Shown here piece by piece: positions 37,982 through 47,112 of a stretch of DNA of 64,000 nt. Where the stretch lies: contig JABLYA010000006.1 in NCBI GenBank assembly GCA_013177855.1, positions 124,001-188,000 of the forward strand, in the 5' to 3' direction. The position numbers and the translations under genes were made by a program. Below the pieces are notes generated by a model. The model did no database searches and was not told where the DNA came from. It worked only from the letters and a program-made list of their open reading frames with translations. Every line of letters begins with the position of its first letter. Positions within the stretch are counted from its first letter, which is position 1. This stretch comes from Ignavibacteria bacterium. Lineage in GTDB: Bacteria; Bacteroidota; Ignavibacteria; Ch128b.

Positions 37982-38740
37982 ATGAAATACTTATTTACTA
38001 TATTATTAATTCTTTATAGTTTTTTATCTTATTGTCAAGGCAATACTATAACAGATTTGGTTATCAAAGGAAATTTTGAAATATCTATATTTCAAGGTGA
38101 TTCAGATGATATGTATATACATGCACCTATATGGTTGACAAAAAGCATAAAAACAGACTACAGGGATGGTGTTTATTTTTTAGAAAATACGAAAGAAAGT
38201 AGTAAACCAGTTGAAGTTTATTTGGTTGTGAGAAATCTTAAATCTATAAAGGCAAGTGGTAATGTTACTATTAAAACACCAACCAATTTATTTTTAGAAA
38301 GTTTGAAACTTGATTTTACTGAAAAAGTCAATGCTACTATATTTGTTACATCACAAACATTTAATCTTGACATCAAAGGTGATGGAAATTTATTTATATC
38401 AGGTGAGATAGATACAATAAATATAAAATGTTCTAACTCATCATATATATTGGCTGGTTTAAAATGTTTTAAAATAAATATCACAATAAAAGATGATGTT
38501 GAATTTGTATTGTATGGTACAATACAATATTTATTTTTAAATATTTATGATTTTACATCATTTGACAATTCATCGGCAAATTGTGGAGTTTCAACAATAA
38601 ACTCATACGATAGTAGTTCTGTATATATCAAATCAGAAGAATTATACTTATATTCTAATAACATGTCAACAATAGTATATGATGGTGTATTAAAAGATTC
38701 AAAATCAAGCTCAAATTCTAAAATCAAAATTAAAAATTAA
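37982..38740 (+). CDS. Exported head-GIN (DUF2807)-domain protein
   Basis: The ATG at 37982 is chosen because it puts a signal peptide at the N-terminus (MKYLFTILLILYSFLSYCQG); an upstream TTG would add seven residues. The body is a repetitive right-handed beta structure typical of DUF2807 head-GIN proteins (KGNFEISIFQGDSD, LVVRNLKSIKASGNVTIK, LDIKGDGNLFISGEI). In Bacteroidota these are exported, presumably adhesin-like proteins. Here the codon use is phage-like, so it is an old phage resident. It could alter the infected cell surface; that is inference. Confidence 0.65.
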   Translation: MKYLFTILLILYSFLSYCQGNTITDLVIKGNFEISIFQGDSDDMYIHAPIWLTKSIKTDYRDGVYFLENTKESSKPVEVYLVVRNLKSIKASGNVTIKTPTNLFLESLKLDFTEKVNATIFVTSQTFNLDIKGDGNLFISGEIDTINIKCSNSSYILAGLKCFKINITIKDDVEFVLYGTIQYLFLNIYDFTSFDNSSANCGVSTINSYDSSSVYIKSEELYLYSNNMSTIVYDGVLKDSKSSSNSKIKIKN

Positions 38741-38754
38741 TTTCAGTTGCATTG

Positions 38755-38766
38755 GTTTAATATATA
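38755..38766 (+). promoter_or_regulatory. Phage promoter-like motif
   Basis: GTTTAATATATA lies 23 bases before the ATG of the 702-residue structural gene. Confidence 0.45.
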
Positions 38767-38788
38767 CAGTAAAATCTAATATATTAAA

Positions 38789-40897
38789 ATGGCAACATCA
38801 TCAAAATTTATAAAAATACATCAGAATGTATTATTAGAATGGATTTATGATTCAGACAATCTAAAAACAGATGATTATCAAGTTGTGACAGACTTAATCT
38901 CTAATAAAAGAGGTTATATGTCTAAATCTGGGTTAAATAATATTAATAATACTATATTTGCAATAGATCCAATTATTAAAAAATACGCAAAAATTGATAC
39001 TACTAAATATAACTATCTTAAATTAGAAAATTATACTACACCATATGTACAATTTGATAAATTGAGATTACATCTACCTACAACTTATTCTTTCTCAGAC
39101 AATGGATATATTGGTCTTTGGATTAAAATATATTCCTATGATTATAATAATAAAAATATAGTGGAGTTTAGTTCATTTTTATACAATGATACTGAAATTG
39201 GTGCCGATAGTATTTTGGTATTAAATAAAGAATTCTTTTATGATGAACAAAGTTGGGGTAAATATATAACATATGATATCCCATCTATTGATGCGGTTTC
39301 TAAACAAAGAACATCAAGTGTTGGTACAAATTTACCAACTACAAATAGCATAAACTATAACTTGACAAAAGGTGTTGGTATCAGTCAAGAATCACCGATA
39401 TTTATTGAATTTGCTTTTGTTGTAAGTAAAGAAACTGTATTAGGTAACACATATTATTATTTATCTGAATTATTTAAAAAGAGTATTGCCAAAGTTCCTG
39501 AATATATGGACTTAGCAGCAAATATTGTTGAAGCGAAAGATGGAGATTATTTTGAAATATATGGTTCTTATGGTGGTTCTAATGAAAGTATGGATGAATT
39601 TATTGATGAACTGACAGCAAAAGGTAGAAAGGTTAAATTAGAATACGAAGTAAGTTTATTTGAAGAAAATATACTGATGCACACTCAAACATTTGTTGTA
39701 GAGGAAAACTTTACAAAAAAACTATGGTATCGTCCAGTTTTAAGTTTTACAAACACAACCGCTTCAATAGATGTTACAATGAGAGTTATTGATTTAGTTG
39801 ATAAATCACAAATTGAAAGATTTGCATCAATTAGTTTAACCACACAAGTATTAAAGTATGGTAAGACTTTGACACGATTAAATATGAATAATGTTTTTAA
39901 ACCAAAGATATACAATTTAAAAGCACCAAGTCAAACACAAATTTTAACTTCAAATAAAGTGTCGGATATTGATATTACAAAAGTAAACTATCCTGTAATT
40001 TCAGATAGATTTAATATATTGGTAAGTTCAAGTCCTTCTATTACGTCAGAATACAAACCAATGGGTTTAACAGAAATAATTATAAATCCTTTTGGTAATG
40101 TTGTAAAATTTAATATTGCATCTTCTGTTGATGCAAATGGAACTGCAACACCGTATGATTTGACTAAAATAACAGAAAATTCTAAAATAACATTATCTTT
40201 TAAAACTGATACAGAATTTTTAGAAAAAGAAATATGGCAAGATACTGATCAAAATGATTTTGAAAATGGTGTTATAGTTTTTAGAATTGAACAATCTGAT
40301 GTTATAACTCTTAAAAAAATGTCAAAATCAAATCAAAATTTTTATATAACAATAAATTCAAATAAAACTGGTATTAGATCAATGTTATATTCTGGTAAGT
40401 GGGTTGATTTTGAGAAAGTAACATTTGTTGATACAACTGCTGCAAAATCAACTGGATTTGATTACGGTGATTTTTCAGACCTTGGTTTAACAACACAAGA
40501 ATTGCAACAAATGATAAATAATACATCAAATTTTGGTGCAATATCTATGACTTCTCCAAACTCAAATTTAATTATATTCTTAAAACCAGACGCTAATGTA
40601 GGAATTTTTGAAAATTATTTAAAAGGTTTAGCTGTTAATATTTATCTTAAAAAACCTGCTGGTAATTCAAGTACTTTAACATATTTCTATTTCTTATTAA
40701 ATGTATCACCTGCGATTATAGAAGATATAAAGACACAAAATAGTGTATCTGAAGTTATACCTATTCCTTTTTGTGTTGGTGCTGATACAACTGGAACTAG
40801 TTCAGTTAATTTACAAAATATTAAGGATAGAGTTTTAGGCTTTAATTGTGCAACTGCTGATAGAATAAATCAACAACAAAATAGATTTAATCAGTAA
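38789..40897 (+). CDS. Large beta-rich protein, probably virion structural
   Basis: 702 residues, almost entirely beta-strand in pattern and rich in Thr, Ser and Asn. It has no signal peptide, membrane segment or catalytic motif (examples: KLRLHLPTTYSFSDNGYIGL, LWYRPVLSFTNTTASIDVTM). Size, composition, own phage promoter-like motif and the tail-tube-like gene nearby suggest a tail or baseplate component. Family not recognised. It is followed by repeat copy 2 and a terminator. Confidence 0.5.
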   Translation: MATSSKFIKIHQNVLLEWIYDSDNLKTDDYQVVTDLISNKRGYMSKSGLNNINNTIFAIDPIIKKYAKIDTTKYNYLKLENYTTPYVQFDKLRLHLPTTYSFSDNGYIGLWIKIYSYDYNNKNIVEFSSFLYNDTEIGADSILVLNKEFFYDEQSWGKYITYDIPSIDAVSKQRTSSVGTNLPTTNSINYNLTKGVGISQESPIFIEFAFVVSKETVLGNTYYYLSELFKKSIAKVPEYMDLAANIVEAKDGDYFEIYGSYGGSNESMDEFIDELTAKGRKVKLEYEVSLFEENILMHTQTFVVEENFTKKLWYRPVLSFTNTTASIDVTMRVIDLVDKSQIERFASISLTTQVLKYGKTLTRLNMNNVFKPKIYNLKAPSQTQILTSNKVSDIDITKVNYPVISDRFNILVSSSPSITSEYKPMGLTEIIINPFGNVVKFNIASSVDANGTATPYDLTKITENSKITLSFKTDTEFLEKEIWQDTDQNDFENGVIVFRIEQSDVITLKKMSKSNQNFYITINSNKTGIRSMLYSGKWVDFEKVTFVDTTAAKSTGFDYGDFSDLGLTTQELQQMINNTSNFGAISMTSPNSNLIIFLKPDANVGIFENYLKGLAVNIYLKKPAGNSSTLTYFYFLLNVSPAIIEDIKTQNSVSEVIPIPFCVGADTTGTSSVNLQNIKDRVLGFNCATADRINQQQNRFNQ

Positions 40898-40986
40898 TAA
40901 AATTTAACTATATTGATAAATTTTCCATTATTACAATACTTACTATACACTATTATAATTTTAATAACCTTTTTGGTAAATATTAT

Positions 40987-41029
40987 AAAATACAAAATTC
41001 AATAAACTAAATAATTAATCATAAAAAAT
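40987..41029 (+). repeat. 43-bp intergenic repeat, copy 2
   Basis: Identical over 43 bases to 19107-19149. It starts 90 bases after the stop of the 702-residue gene. Confidence 0.8.
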
Positions 41030-41056
41030 TAAATTTATGTAAACGTTCATATAATG

Positions 41057-41084
41057 AAACTCGATATTTCAATTTCGAGTTTTT
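41057..41084 (+). terminator. Intrinsic terminator
   Basis: AAACTCGA and TCGAGTTT form an 8-bp stem followed by a T run, downstream of repeat copy 2. Confidence 0.65.
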
Positions 41085-41222
41085 ATTCAAGAAAGAGTTT
41101 CTATTTATTTTTTTATAAAATTATATTTTTTTTTTTAGTTTGTTTTATTTTATATATAAATATAAAAGTTCATTTTTAATTTTATAGTAGAAATAAAAAT
41201 TCAAATATATAATTAATTAATA

Positions 41223-41849
41223 ATGAGAATATCAAGTCAAAATTCGCAATTTATATTTAATTTTCCCGTAGATTTTATTGAACCTTGGTTATATGATCAA
41301 TTTCAAAAGTTAATGGATAAGAATTTTATTCCTTATGATTCTGTAATTGATTACATTAACTCAACTATAAAAGAAGTTGTTTTTCCAAGTGCTTCATTTG
41401 AAAACAAAGAACAGAGATTAAGAAGAGGTAAGATAGTTGGTTGGAAAGATTCAAAGTCAGTATTTGATACATTTACAAATGAATTAGAAATAACTTTTCG
41501 TTCTGTAGATTCTTGGTTAAATTATTTTATAATGCTTCAGATTTTAATGGAATTTTATTTGAATAATGATAAGAATCAAATACCAATGTTTACATTAGAA
41601 ATAATAGACAAAGATGGTAATTTAATATATACTATTATATTTGAAGAGGTTCTTTTAAAGAGTATTAGCGAAATTCGTCTTGGATATCAACAGTATGATA
41701 TTGCTGAAAAAACTTTTACAGTATCATTTAGATACAACTTTATTGACATTCGTTGGGAGTTAGATGATGATGACATCAAAACAAGTAAATCTATTTTTGA
41801 TGTACCCATTAATTTCAAACCTGGTAAACTTGATAATAATGGCATTTAA
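41223..41849 (+). CDS. Tail-tube-like virion protein (tentative)
   Basis: 208 residues. Strand patterns such as NELEITFRSVDSWLNYFIML, MFTLEIIDKDGNLIYTIIFE and EVLLKSISEIRLGYQQYDIA, then KTFTVSFRYNFIDIRWEL, resemble the tube fold of T4 gp19/gp48/gp54 proteins. There, a conserved strand pair ends with the polymerising hairpin. N-terminal FNFPVDFIEPWLYDQFQ is unique. It overlaps the next gene by 11 bases. Likely tail protein; exact identity uncertain. Confidence 0.45.
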   Translation: MRISSQNSQFIFNFPVDFIEPWLYDQFQKLMDKNFIPYDSVIDYINSTIKEVVFPSASFENKEQRLRRGKIVGWKDSKSVFDTFTNELEITFRSVDSWLNYFIMLQILMEFYLNNDKNQIPMFTLEIIDKDGNLIYTIIFEEVLLKSISEIRLGYQQYDIAEKTFTVSFRYNFIDIRWELDDDDIKTSKSIFDVPINFKPGKLDNNGI

Positions 41850-42261
41850 TTTCCAAAAAATAAATGTTAAAGTTATGACAAAAAAGTTTAAACAGAATTT
41901 AATTTATTTAGTAAATTTATTTGAAAATTCAAAGGATTTAGTAGATTTCTTAACAAAAAAGAAAGCATTTAATGAACAATTCGTTATGGAAATAACCGAA
42001 TCAGATTATCTGAATAAAATTAAAGACTTTGATAAAGATTTAGATGTAAAAGAAATTAGAAAAAGACTACATTATGAAATCATTTATAATAAAAAGACCA
42101 AAAAGATTTCAGTAGATATAACCAAAAATGATGTCTTTTCATACTTAGATTCTGAAGATGAATTAGTTGAAAAAATGAATAACTACATTTTACAAGAAGA
42201 ATATGAAAAAGCTCAAATGCTAAAAAATTATTTCAAAACTATTGACTTGAAATATGAGTAG
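41839..42261 (+). CDS. Small helical protein with UVR-like C-terminal motif
   Basis: The ATG at 41839 (MAFNFQKINVKVM) is preferred over an upstream in-frame ATG at 41764 that would overlap the tail gene much more deeply. The 140 residues are helical. The last 30 (DELVEKMNNYILQEEYEKAQ, MLKNYF) fit the UVR/UvrBC interaction pattern, a short hairpin of charged helices. Function unknown. A terminator follows. Confidence 0.5.
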   Translation: MAFNFQKINVKVMTKKFKQNLIYLVNLFENSKDLVDFLTKKKAFNEQFVMEITESDYLNKIKDFDKDLDVKEIRKRLHYEIIYNKKTKKISVDITKNDVFSYLDSEDELVEKMNNYILQEEYEKAQMLKNYFKTIDLKYE

Positions 42262-42291
42262 TTAATCTAAAAAATAACATTAATATTTTAT

Positions 42292-42320
42292 AAACCAGTG
42301 TCTAAAAACACTGGTTTTTT
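42292..42320 (+). terminator. Intrinsic terminator
   Basis: AAACCAGTG and CACTGGTTT form a 9-bp stem with an 8-base loop and a T run, 30 bases after the UVR-like gene. Confidence 0.8.
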
Positions 42321-42476
42321 ATTTAAACTTATTTAAAAAAATAGTATAAATATATGAAAAAGTTAGATATATTATAAAATAAAAGATTAAGTAAAATTTA
42401 AAATAAAACTTTTTTAAAAATAAAGAATAAAAAACTTAGAATTAAACAAATTTATTAACTTAAAAAAAAATAATTT

Positions 42477-43637
42477 ATGAGTAAAACATTAAGAAAAAAA
42501 GAAGGATTAGTTGATGAGAATTTTTGGGTAAATTTAGAAAATGAAATGTATGGAATTTTAAAATTTAACCAAAGTGGAAAATACAACAAAACTTTTACTC
42601 CACCTTACAAACGGTTTTTAGATGCACTTCATGATATGCCACAATTACCACAAATTAATGTTGGTGATGTTATAACAGGTTTAATTTCCAAAATTTCAAA
42701 AAGAGAAATTGTAATTGACATTAATTACAAGGATTCTATTTATGTTGATTTAAAATCATCAGATTTAAAAATCGTTCAAAACCTTAAATTAGGTGATGAA
42801 ATTAATGTGATGATTACATCAATTAAAGATAATCCTTATGAAATTAAAGGTTCTATTACAGAACTTATCAAAATAGATGTTGCTAATAAATTACGTCATT
42901 ATTACAATGAAAACAAAGCATTACTTGCTCACGTATCAGAGATTATACCTGCTGGTTTCATGCTTGATATCGAAATGGACAACATTTTAATCACAGCATT
43001 TATGCCAAATACATTGGCAGGTGTTAATAAACTTACACCTGAACAATCACAGGGATTAGTTGGACAAGATATTAATGTAATGCTTGAAACATTACAACAA
43101 GAAAAAGGCGTTTATGTTGTATCTCGTAAAAAGTATCTAAATTCTTTAATTTCAGATGAAATCAAAAAACTGAAAAAACAAAAAAAGGAAAATCCTGAGA
43201 AAGTTTACACTGGTACTGTTACCGGTACGAAAGATTTTGGAATTTTTGTTGAATTCAATGAATGTCTTACAGGTATGATTCATAAGGTAAATGTCGCCAC
43301 AGATTGGCAAGAAAGGATCTCAGAAATCAAACCTGGTATGCTTATAGATTTTTATATAAGAGATATTTTAAAAGGAGATAAAATAATTCTCACACAAATT
43401 CTACGTGAAAGTTTATGGGATACTATTAGAGTAGGTCAAGTGAAAGAAGGTGTTATTAAGTCGGTAAAACCTTTCGGTTTATTGGTTGCACTTGATGACG
43501 AAACGACAGGTCTTATTCAAAACACCTATATTGAAAAGGCTGGTAAAAAAGACTTTAATAAAGGTGATACTGTTAAAGTTAAGGTTGTTTCAGTCATAAA
43601 AGATGATAGAAAAATTTATCTTGACTTTCACGATTAA
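42477..43637 (+). CDS. S1-domain RNA-binding protein (ribosomal protein S1-like)
   Basis: 386 residues with at least three S1-type OB folds: VGDVITGLISKISKREIVID at about 62, VYTGTVTGTKDFGIFVEFNE at about 243, and VGQVKEGVIKSVKPFGLLVA at about 321. The second keeps the G-F-V-E-x-N/G surface typical of RNA binding. Cellular S1 recruits mRNA to the 30S subunit. A phage version could favour phage messages in a host that does not use Shine-Dalgarno pairing; that role is inference. It is a single gene with its own terminator. Confidence 0.8.
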   Translation: MSKTLRKKEGLVDENFWVNLENEMYGILKFNQSGKYNKTFTPPYKRFLDALHDMPQLPQINVGDVITGLISKISKREIVIDINYKDSIYVDLKSSDLKIVQNLKLGDEINVMITSIKDNPYEIKGSITELIKIDVANKLRHYYNENKALLAHVSEIIPAGFMLDIEMDNILITAFMPNTLAGVNKLTPEQSQGLVGQDINVMLETLQQEKGVYVVSRKKYLNSLISDEIKKLKKQKKENPEKVYTGTVTGTKDFGIFVEFNECLTGMIHKVNVATDWQERISEIKPGMLIDFYIRDILKGDKIILTQILRESLWDTIRVGQVKEGVIKSVKPFGLLVALDDETTGLIQNTYIEKAGKKDFNKGDTVKVKVVSVIKDDRKIYLDFHD

Positions 43638-43643
43638 TAAATA

Positions 43644-43667
43644 AAAAACCCACTTCGGTGGGTTTTT
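43644..43667 (+). terminator. Intrinsic terminator with UUCG tetraloop
   Basis: AAAAACCCAC-TTCG-GTGGGTTTTT, a C(UUCG)G-capped stem followed by T-rich sequence, 7 bases after the S1 gene. Confidence 0.9.
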
Positions 43668-43728
43668 ATTACATATTTTTCATTGGTTCAAACATATGAA
43701 AATATATAATAAAAAACAAATATATTTT

Positions 43729-44526
43729 ATGGCTAAAAAAAAGTCTAATGGTAATGGTAATAGTAACGGAAACAATAATGGAAATGGTAAAAAAGAAACA
43801 ATTAATTTTGAAAAGAAGTTAATAACCATTATAGAAAACGGACAAGAAAAAAATATACCATTAAACAATAAGCAAATAGCAGAAATTTTATACGGTACAA
43901 AATTACAAATTAGAGGTAAAAATAAAAAACAAAAAGAATTATTAACAAGTATTGGAACAAAAGAAATCACAATAGCAGTCGGTCCTGCAGGTGTTGGTAA
44001 ATCTTACATATCTGTTGCAAAAGCTCTTGAACTTTTGGCACATTCTGAAAATAACTATCAGAAAATCTACATAGTGACACCAAATGTAGAATTAGATGGT
44101 TCGCATTTAGGATTTATGCCTGGCGATTTAATGGAGAAGTTAGGTTATTATTTATTTTCAACTTTTTATCTAATTGATAAAGTTATTGGAAAACAAAATA
44201 GAAAAAAATTAATAGAATTAGGAATAATTGAACCTTTAGCTATTGGTTTTTTGAGAGGTGTTAATATTGATAACTCAATTCTAATTTGTGAAGAAGCACA
44301 AAATACCACAGCACTTCAGATGAAAACTATGATAACTCGTATAGGTTTTAATAGTAAGTTTATTATTTCTGGTGACTTGGAACAATCGGATATTAAAAAT
44401 CATAATGGTTTACAAGACGCATTAGATAAATTTAAAGATTTTGAAGAAATTGGAATAGTTAGATTTGATAGTTATGATATTGTAAGAAATCCAATTATAA
44501 GTAAAATTTTATTTAAATATAAATAA
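43729..44526 (+). CDS. phoH: PhoH-like ATPase
   Basis: 266 residues from the ATG at 43729 (MAKKKSNGN). An in-frame ATG at 43696 would add 11 residues. After a Gly/Asn-rich disordered leader the PhoH fold follows: Walker A AVGPAGVGKSYIS near 85, GSHLGFMPGDLMEKLGYYL, Walker B SILICEEAQNTTALQMKTMI, and KFIISGDLEQSDI. PhoH ATPases are frequent in large phages and are linked to RNA handling. It lies next to the S1-domain gene, which may hint at a shared RNA role. A terminator follows. Confidence 0.88.
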   Translation: MAKKKSNGNGNSNGNNNGNGKKETINFEKKLITIIENGQEKNIPLNNKQIAEILYGTKLQIRGKNKKQKELLTSIGTKEITIAVGPAGVGKSYISVAKALELLAHSENNYQKIYIVTPNVELDGSHLGFMPGDLMEKLGYYLFSTFYLIDKVIGKQNRKKLIELGIIEPLAIGFLRGVNIDNSILICEEAQNTTALQMKTMITRIGFNSKFIISGDLEQSDIKNHNGLQDALDKFKDFEEIGIVRFDSYDIVRNPIISKILFKYK

Positions 44527-44575
44527 AATTGTTTGTATATAGAATATTGTTAAATAAAATAATTCAAAAATACTT

Positions 44576-44601
44576 AAAAAGACTTCTTTGGAAGTCTTTT
44601 T
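44576..44601 (+). terminator. Intrinsic terminator after phoH
   Basis: AAAAAGACTTC-TTTG-GAAGTCTTTTT, an 11-bp stem with T tail. Confidence 0.85.
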
Positions 44602-44619
44602 TTTATTTATTCATATTCA

Positions 44620-44632
44620 TTTTTAATATATA
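44620..44632 (+). promoter_or_regulatory. Phage promoter-like motif
   Basis: TTTTTAATATATA lies 21 bases before the ATG at 44654, at the head of the cargo-gene run. Confidence 0.5.
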
Positions 44633-44653
44633 AATAAAACTAAAAGCATTTTT

Positions 44654-46849
44654 ATGAAACTTAAAAGATTTAATATAGATTCATTAAATGAAAGTCAGGG
44701 AGTAATGTATTTTGCTGATAAAAAGCCAGAACTTTCAGAAGAGAATCAAAAATTAGATATAATTGAAAGATTATCACAACACTGGAATGAAAAATTAAAA
44801 ACTGATTTTTTAGCACCAAGATCCTTATATTCTTATTCGTTAGATGAATTAAAAGAAATAGAAAAATATTATTTAACTGAATCCAATAACTATTGTGATT
44901 TTGGTTGTGATTATATTTCTAAATTTGTGGAAGAACATCCAGAATATGATAATGAAGATTTTTTTGAATATGTTAGCGCACATAATAAAGCCGATAGAGA
45001 TATGGGTGAGTTGCAAGACATTTCAAAAGAAGAAATTGATAGATTGGCTGATGAATGGAAACACGTTAAAGAATCATTAGAAAATCCTGTGGTTAAACAA
45101 TTAGGTATTATCGATCTTTATCGAAAATTGAGATTTGCAGCATATGATAATTATCCTAGAATTAAAGATGAAGAAAGATATTTAAGAAAATTGGATAATT
45201 TATTTAATCATTATCAAATTTGGGCAGGTTCTTATAATGATATTAATTATAAAAGTGATTTGATAGAATTAATGACAAAAATAAATCGGTTTATGGATGC
45301 TTATGATTTACCAATAGATAAGTTTCATAGGTTTGAAATAGAAAAAATTAATTTTGATAGATTTAATTTAAAAGAGTCATACTATGTAGGTATAGGTGAA
45401 GAAATAAATAAATTACGAGATATATTAAAAGATTCTGGGTATGGACATAATTTTGAAATTAAGGATAATAAACTATACTTTCTCGCAAGTGAAGATCAAG
45501 AAACATTTGATAAAATAGAAAATGTTGCAAAAGAACATGGGTTTGAAATAAAACTAGAATCTAAAGAATATTTAAAAAGAATTGTTAATTTGACTGATGA
45601 AAAAATAGATACTTCAAAACCATCAATATTTCAATATACTATTTATAGACTTCCAACTGAAGAAGAATTAAATGAATTTAGTGAATTTCCTAATCTAACA
45701 GCAAAAGAAATCAAAAATGGTTTTAGTTATACTATAATTGGTAAAGGTATAAAAACTGCAAAAAATCAACAAATGATAATTGATAGTATTCAAATGTTAA
45801 TTGATAAATATCCTGAAAATGAAGAATATAAGAAAGCATTAGAAATTGCCAAAGGCGAACTAAATATATTGAATGATAAAAAAGGTATATGGAGTAAATA
45901 TGAAAATTATGATCCTAAGTTGGTAGAAACCCTCCATGAATTAAAACAACAACATTCAACAAATGATGCTGTGGAAGATATAAGAATTGAAGGTGATGAA
46001 ATAGTATTTGATGTAAAATGTGAAACTGATGTTCAATCTGTTACAGAATATAATGGTTTTAAATTAAGATTTAATTATTTATGTAATATAGATGAACACG
46101 AAGAAAAGTCAGAAGAAGAAATATTAGAACATGCTAAAATGATAAAAGAAAAAGTAATAAATCAATATATTGAAAAATTATTTGAATCGCCTGATAATAT
46201 AACTACTTTAGATCCAGATAGAAAAAATACAACATATTCATCTTATGATGATAAAGATGTTGCAAAACCTTTTGCATTTATTATTAAAAATGATAAAGTA
46301 GCAAAATATAAATTAAAACCAGAAGATTTAGGAGAATTATGGATTGGTTATTGGTCTGAAAGTCATTTTTCAAACTGTCCTTTTCTAGTTCAAAATGGTG
46401 GTAATTATTTATACGATGAATTATTTCTAGGTAGATTATGGTTTAGAACATCACATAATGGAAACACGGAACCATATGATATTAAAATTTTATCTACTTG
46501 GGTATCACTTATAAATAATGTTGAATTAATACAACACATTGTTACAGAAATAGAAAAAGCAGATTATGATTTATCGGATTGGTCATATGATACTGGTAAT
46601 TATATATATATCATTACAGACGAATATAAACATAAAGTTAAAGTTACAAGAACAATACCTTTAAAAGAACTTGGTATTACTTTCTTAGAAGATAGTCAAA
46701 AAAGTGGTGATAATTTATTTAGAAAAAAATTCAAGAAAAATACACCATTAATGTATAGACAAGCAATTTATGGTGAAAACAAAATATATAATTTTGAAGA
46801 ATATTTAAAAATAAAAAGTGAAAATGAAAAAAATATAGAAAATTTATAA
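44654..46849 (+). CDS. Large putative capsid cargo protein with two leader-like sites
   Basis: 731 residues. It opens MKLKRFNIDSLNES (leader plus L-N-E). An almost identical element recurs inside at about residues 232-241 (INFDRFNLKES). Processing at both sites would give two mature products, one of about 225 and one of about 490 residues. The first part is acidic and helical. The second contains beta segments (FLASEDQETFDKIENVAKEH, LGELWIGYWSESHFSNCPFL). No enzyme motif recognised. First gene of a run of leader-bearing genes behind its own promoter-like motif. Confidence 0.55.
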   Translation: MKLKRFNIDSLNESQGVMYFADKKPELSEENQKLDIIERLSQHWNEKLKTDFLAPRSLYSYSLDELKEIEKYYLTESNNYCDFGCDYISKFVEEHPEYDNEDFFEYVSAHNKADRDMGELQDISKEEIDRLADEWKHVKESLENPVVKQLGIIDLYRKLRFAAYDNYPRIKDEERYLRKLDNLFNHYQIWAGSYNDINYKSDLIELMTKINRFMDAYDLPIDKFHRFEIEKINFDRFNLKESYYVGIGEEINKLRDILKDSGYGHNFEIKDNKLYFLASEDQETFDKIENVAKEHGFEIKLESKEYLKRIVNLTDEKIDTSKPSIFQYTIYRLPTEEELNEFSEFPNLTAKEIKNGFSYTIIGKGIKTAKNQQMIIDSIQMLIDKYPENEEYKKALEIAKGELNILNDKKGIWSKYENYDPKLVETLHELKQQHSTNDAVEDIRIEGDEIVFDVKCETDVQSVTEYNGFKLRFNYLCNIDEHEEKSEEEILEHAKMIKEKVINQYIEKLFESPDNITTLDPDRKNTTYSSYDDKDVAKPFAFIIKNDKVAKYKLKPEDLGELWIGYWSESHFSNCPFLVQNGGNYLYDELFLGRLWFRTSHNGNTEPYDIKILSTWVSLINNVELIQHIVTEIEKADYDLSDWSYDTGNYIYIITDEYKHKVKVTRTIPLKELGITFLEDSQKSGDNLFRKKFKKNTPLMYRQAIYGENKIYNFEEYLKIKSENEKNIENL

Positions 46850-46901
46850 ACAAAAGTGTAGACCTAATTCAAAACTATATCTTAAAAAATAATAAATTGT
46901 T

Positions 46902-47111
46902 ATGACATACAAAAGATTTGACAAATTGATTCAAAGTTTTAAAAATCAATTTGTAATTTACACAAAAGATGGTAGAATCTTATTTTTAAGACCACGACCA
47001 TATTATAATCCTGCTGCGGTTTTAGCAACAAATGAAAAAACATTTGAGCTTGAAATTATCGAGTATGAGGATATCGATTATGTTATAGTCGATGGACAAA
47101 AATATAAATAG
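46902..47111 (+). CDS. Small protein with leader-like N-terminus
   Basis: 69 residues starting MTYKRFDKLIQSF, close to the MKTYKRF form but without L-x-E. The body is a small beta protein (FVIYTKDGRILFLRPRPYYN, FELEIIEYEDIDYVIVDGQK). It ends one base before the start of the CCA-adding enzyme gene, so the two are probably co-translated. Function unknown. Confidence 0.5.
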   Translation: MTYKRFDKLIQSFKNQFVIYTKDGRILFLRPRPYYNPAAVLATNEKTFELEIIEYEDIDYVIVDGQKYK

Positions 47112-47112
47112 T

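Larger units (their letters stand above)
40898..41222. other. Intergenic region with repeat, terminator and promoter-like sequence
   Basis: 325 bases holding repeat copy 2 (40987-41029), a hairpin terminator (41057-41084) and a TTTTATATATAAATATAAA stretch near 41148 that resembles the phage promoter motif for the next gene. Confidence 0.5.

Noticed and set aside
41764-41838. A longer start for the UVR-like gene.
   Set aside because: It would overlap the tail-tube-like gene by 86 bases; the ATG at 41839 gives a normal short overlap and a typical N-terminus.
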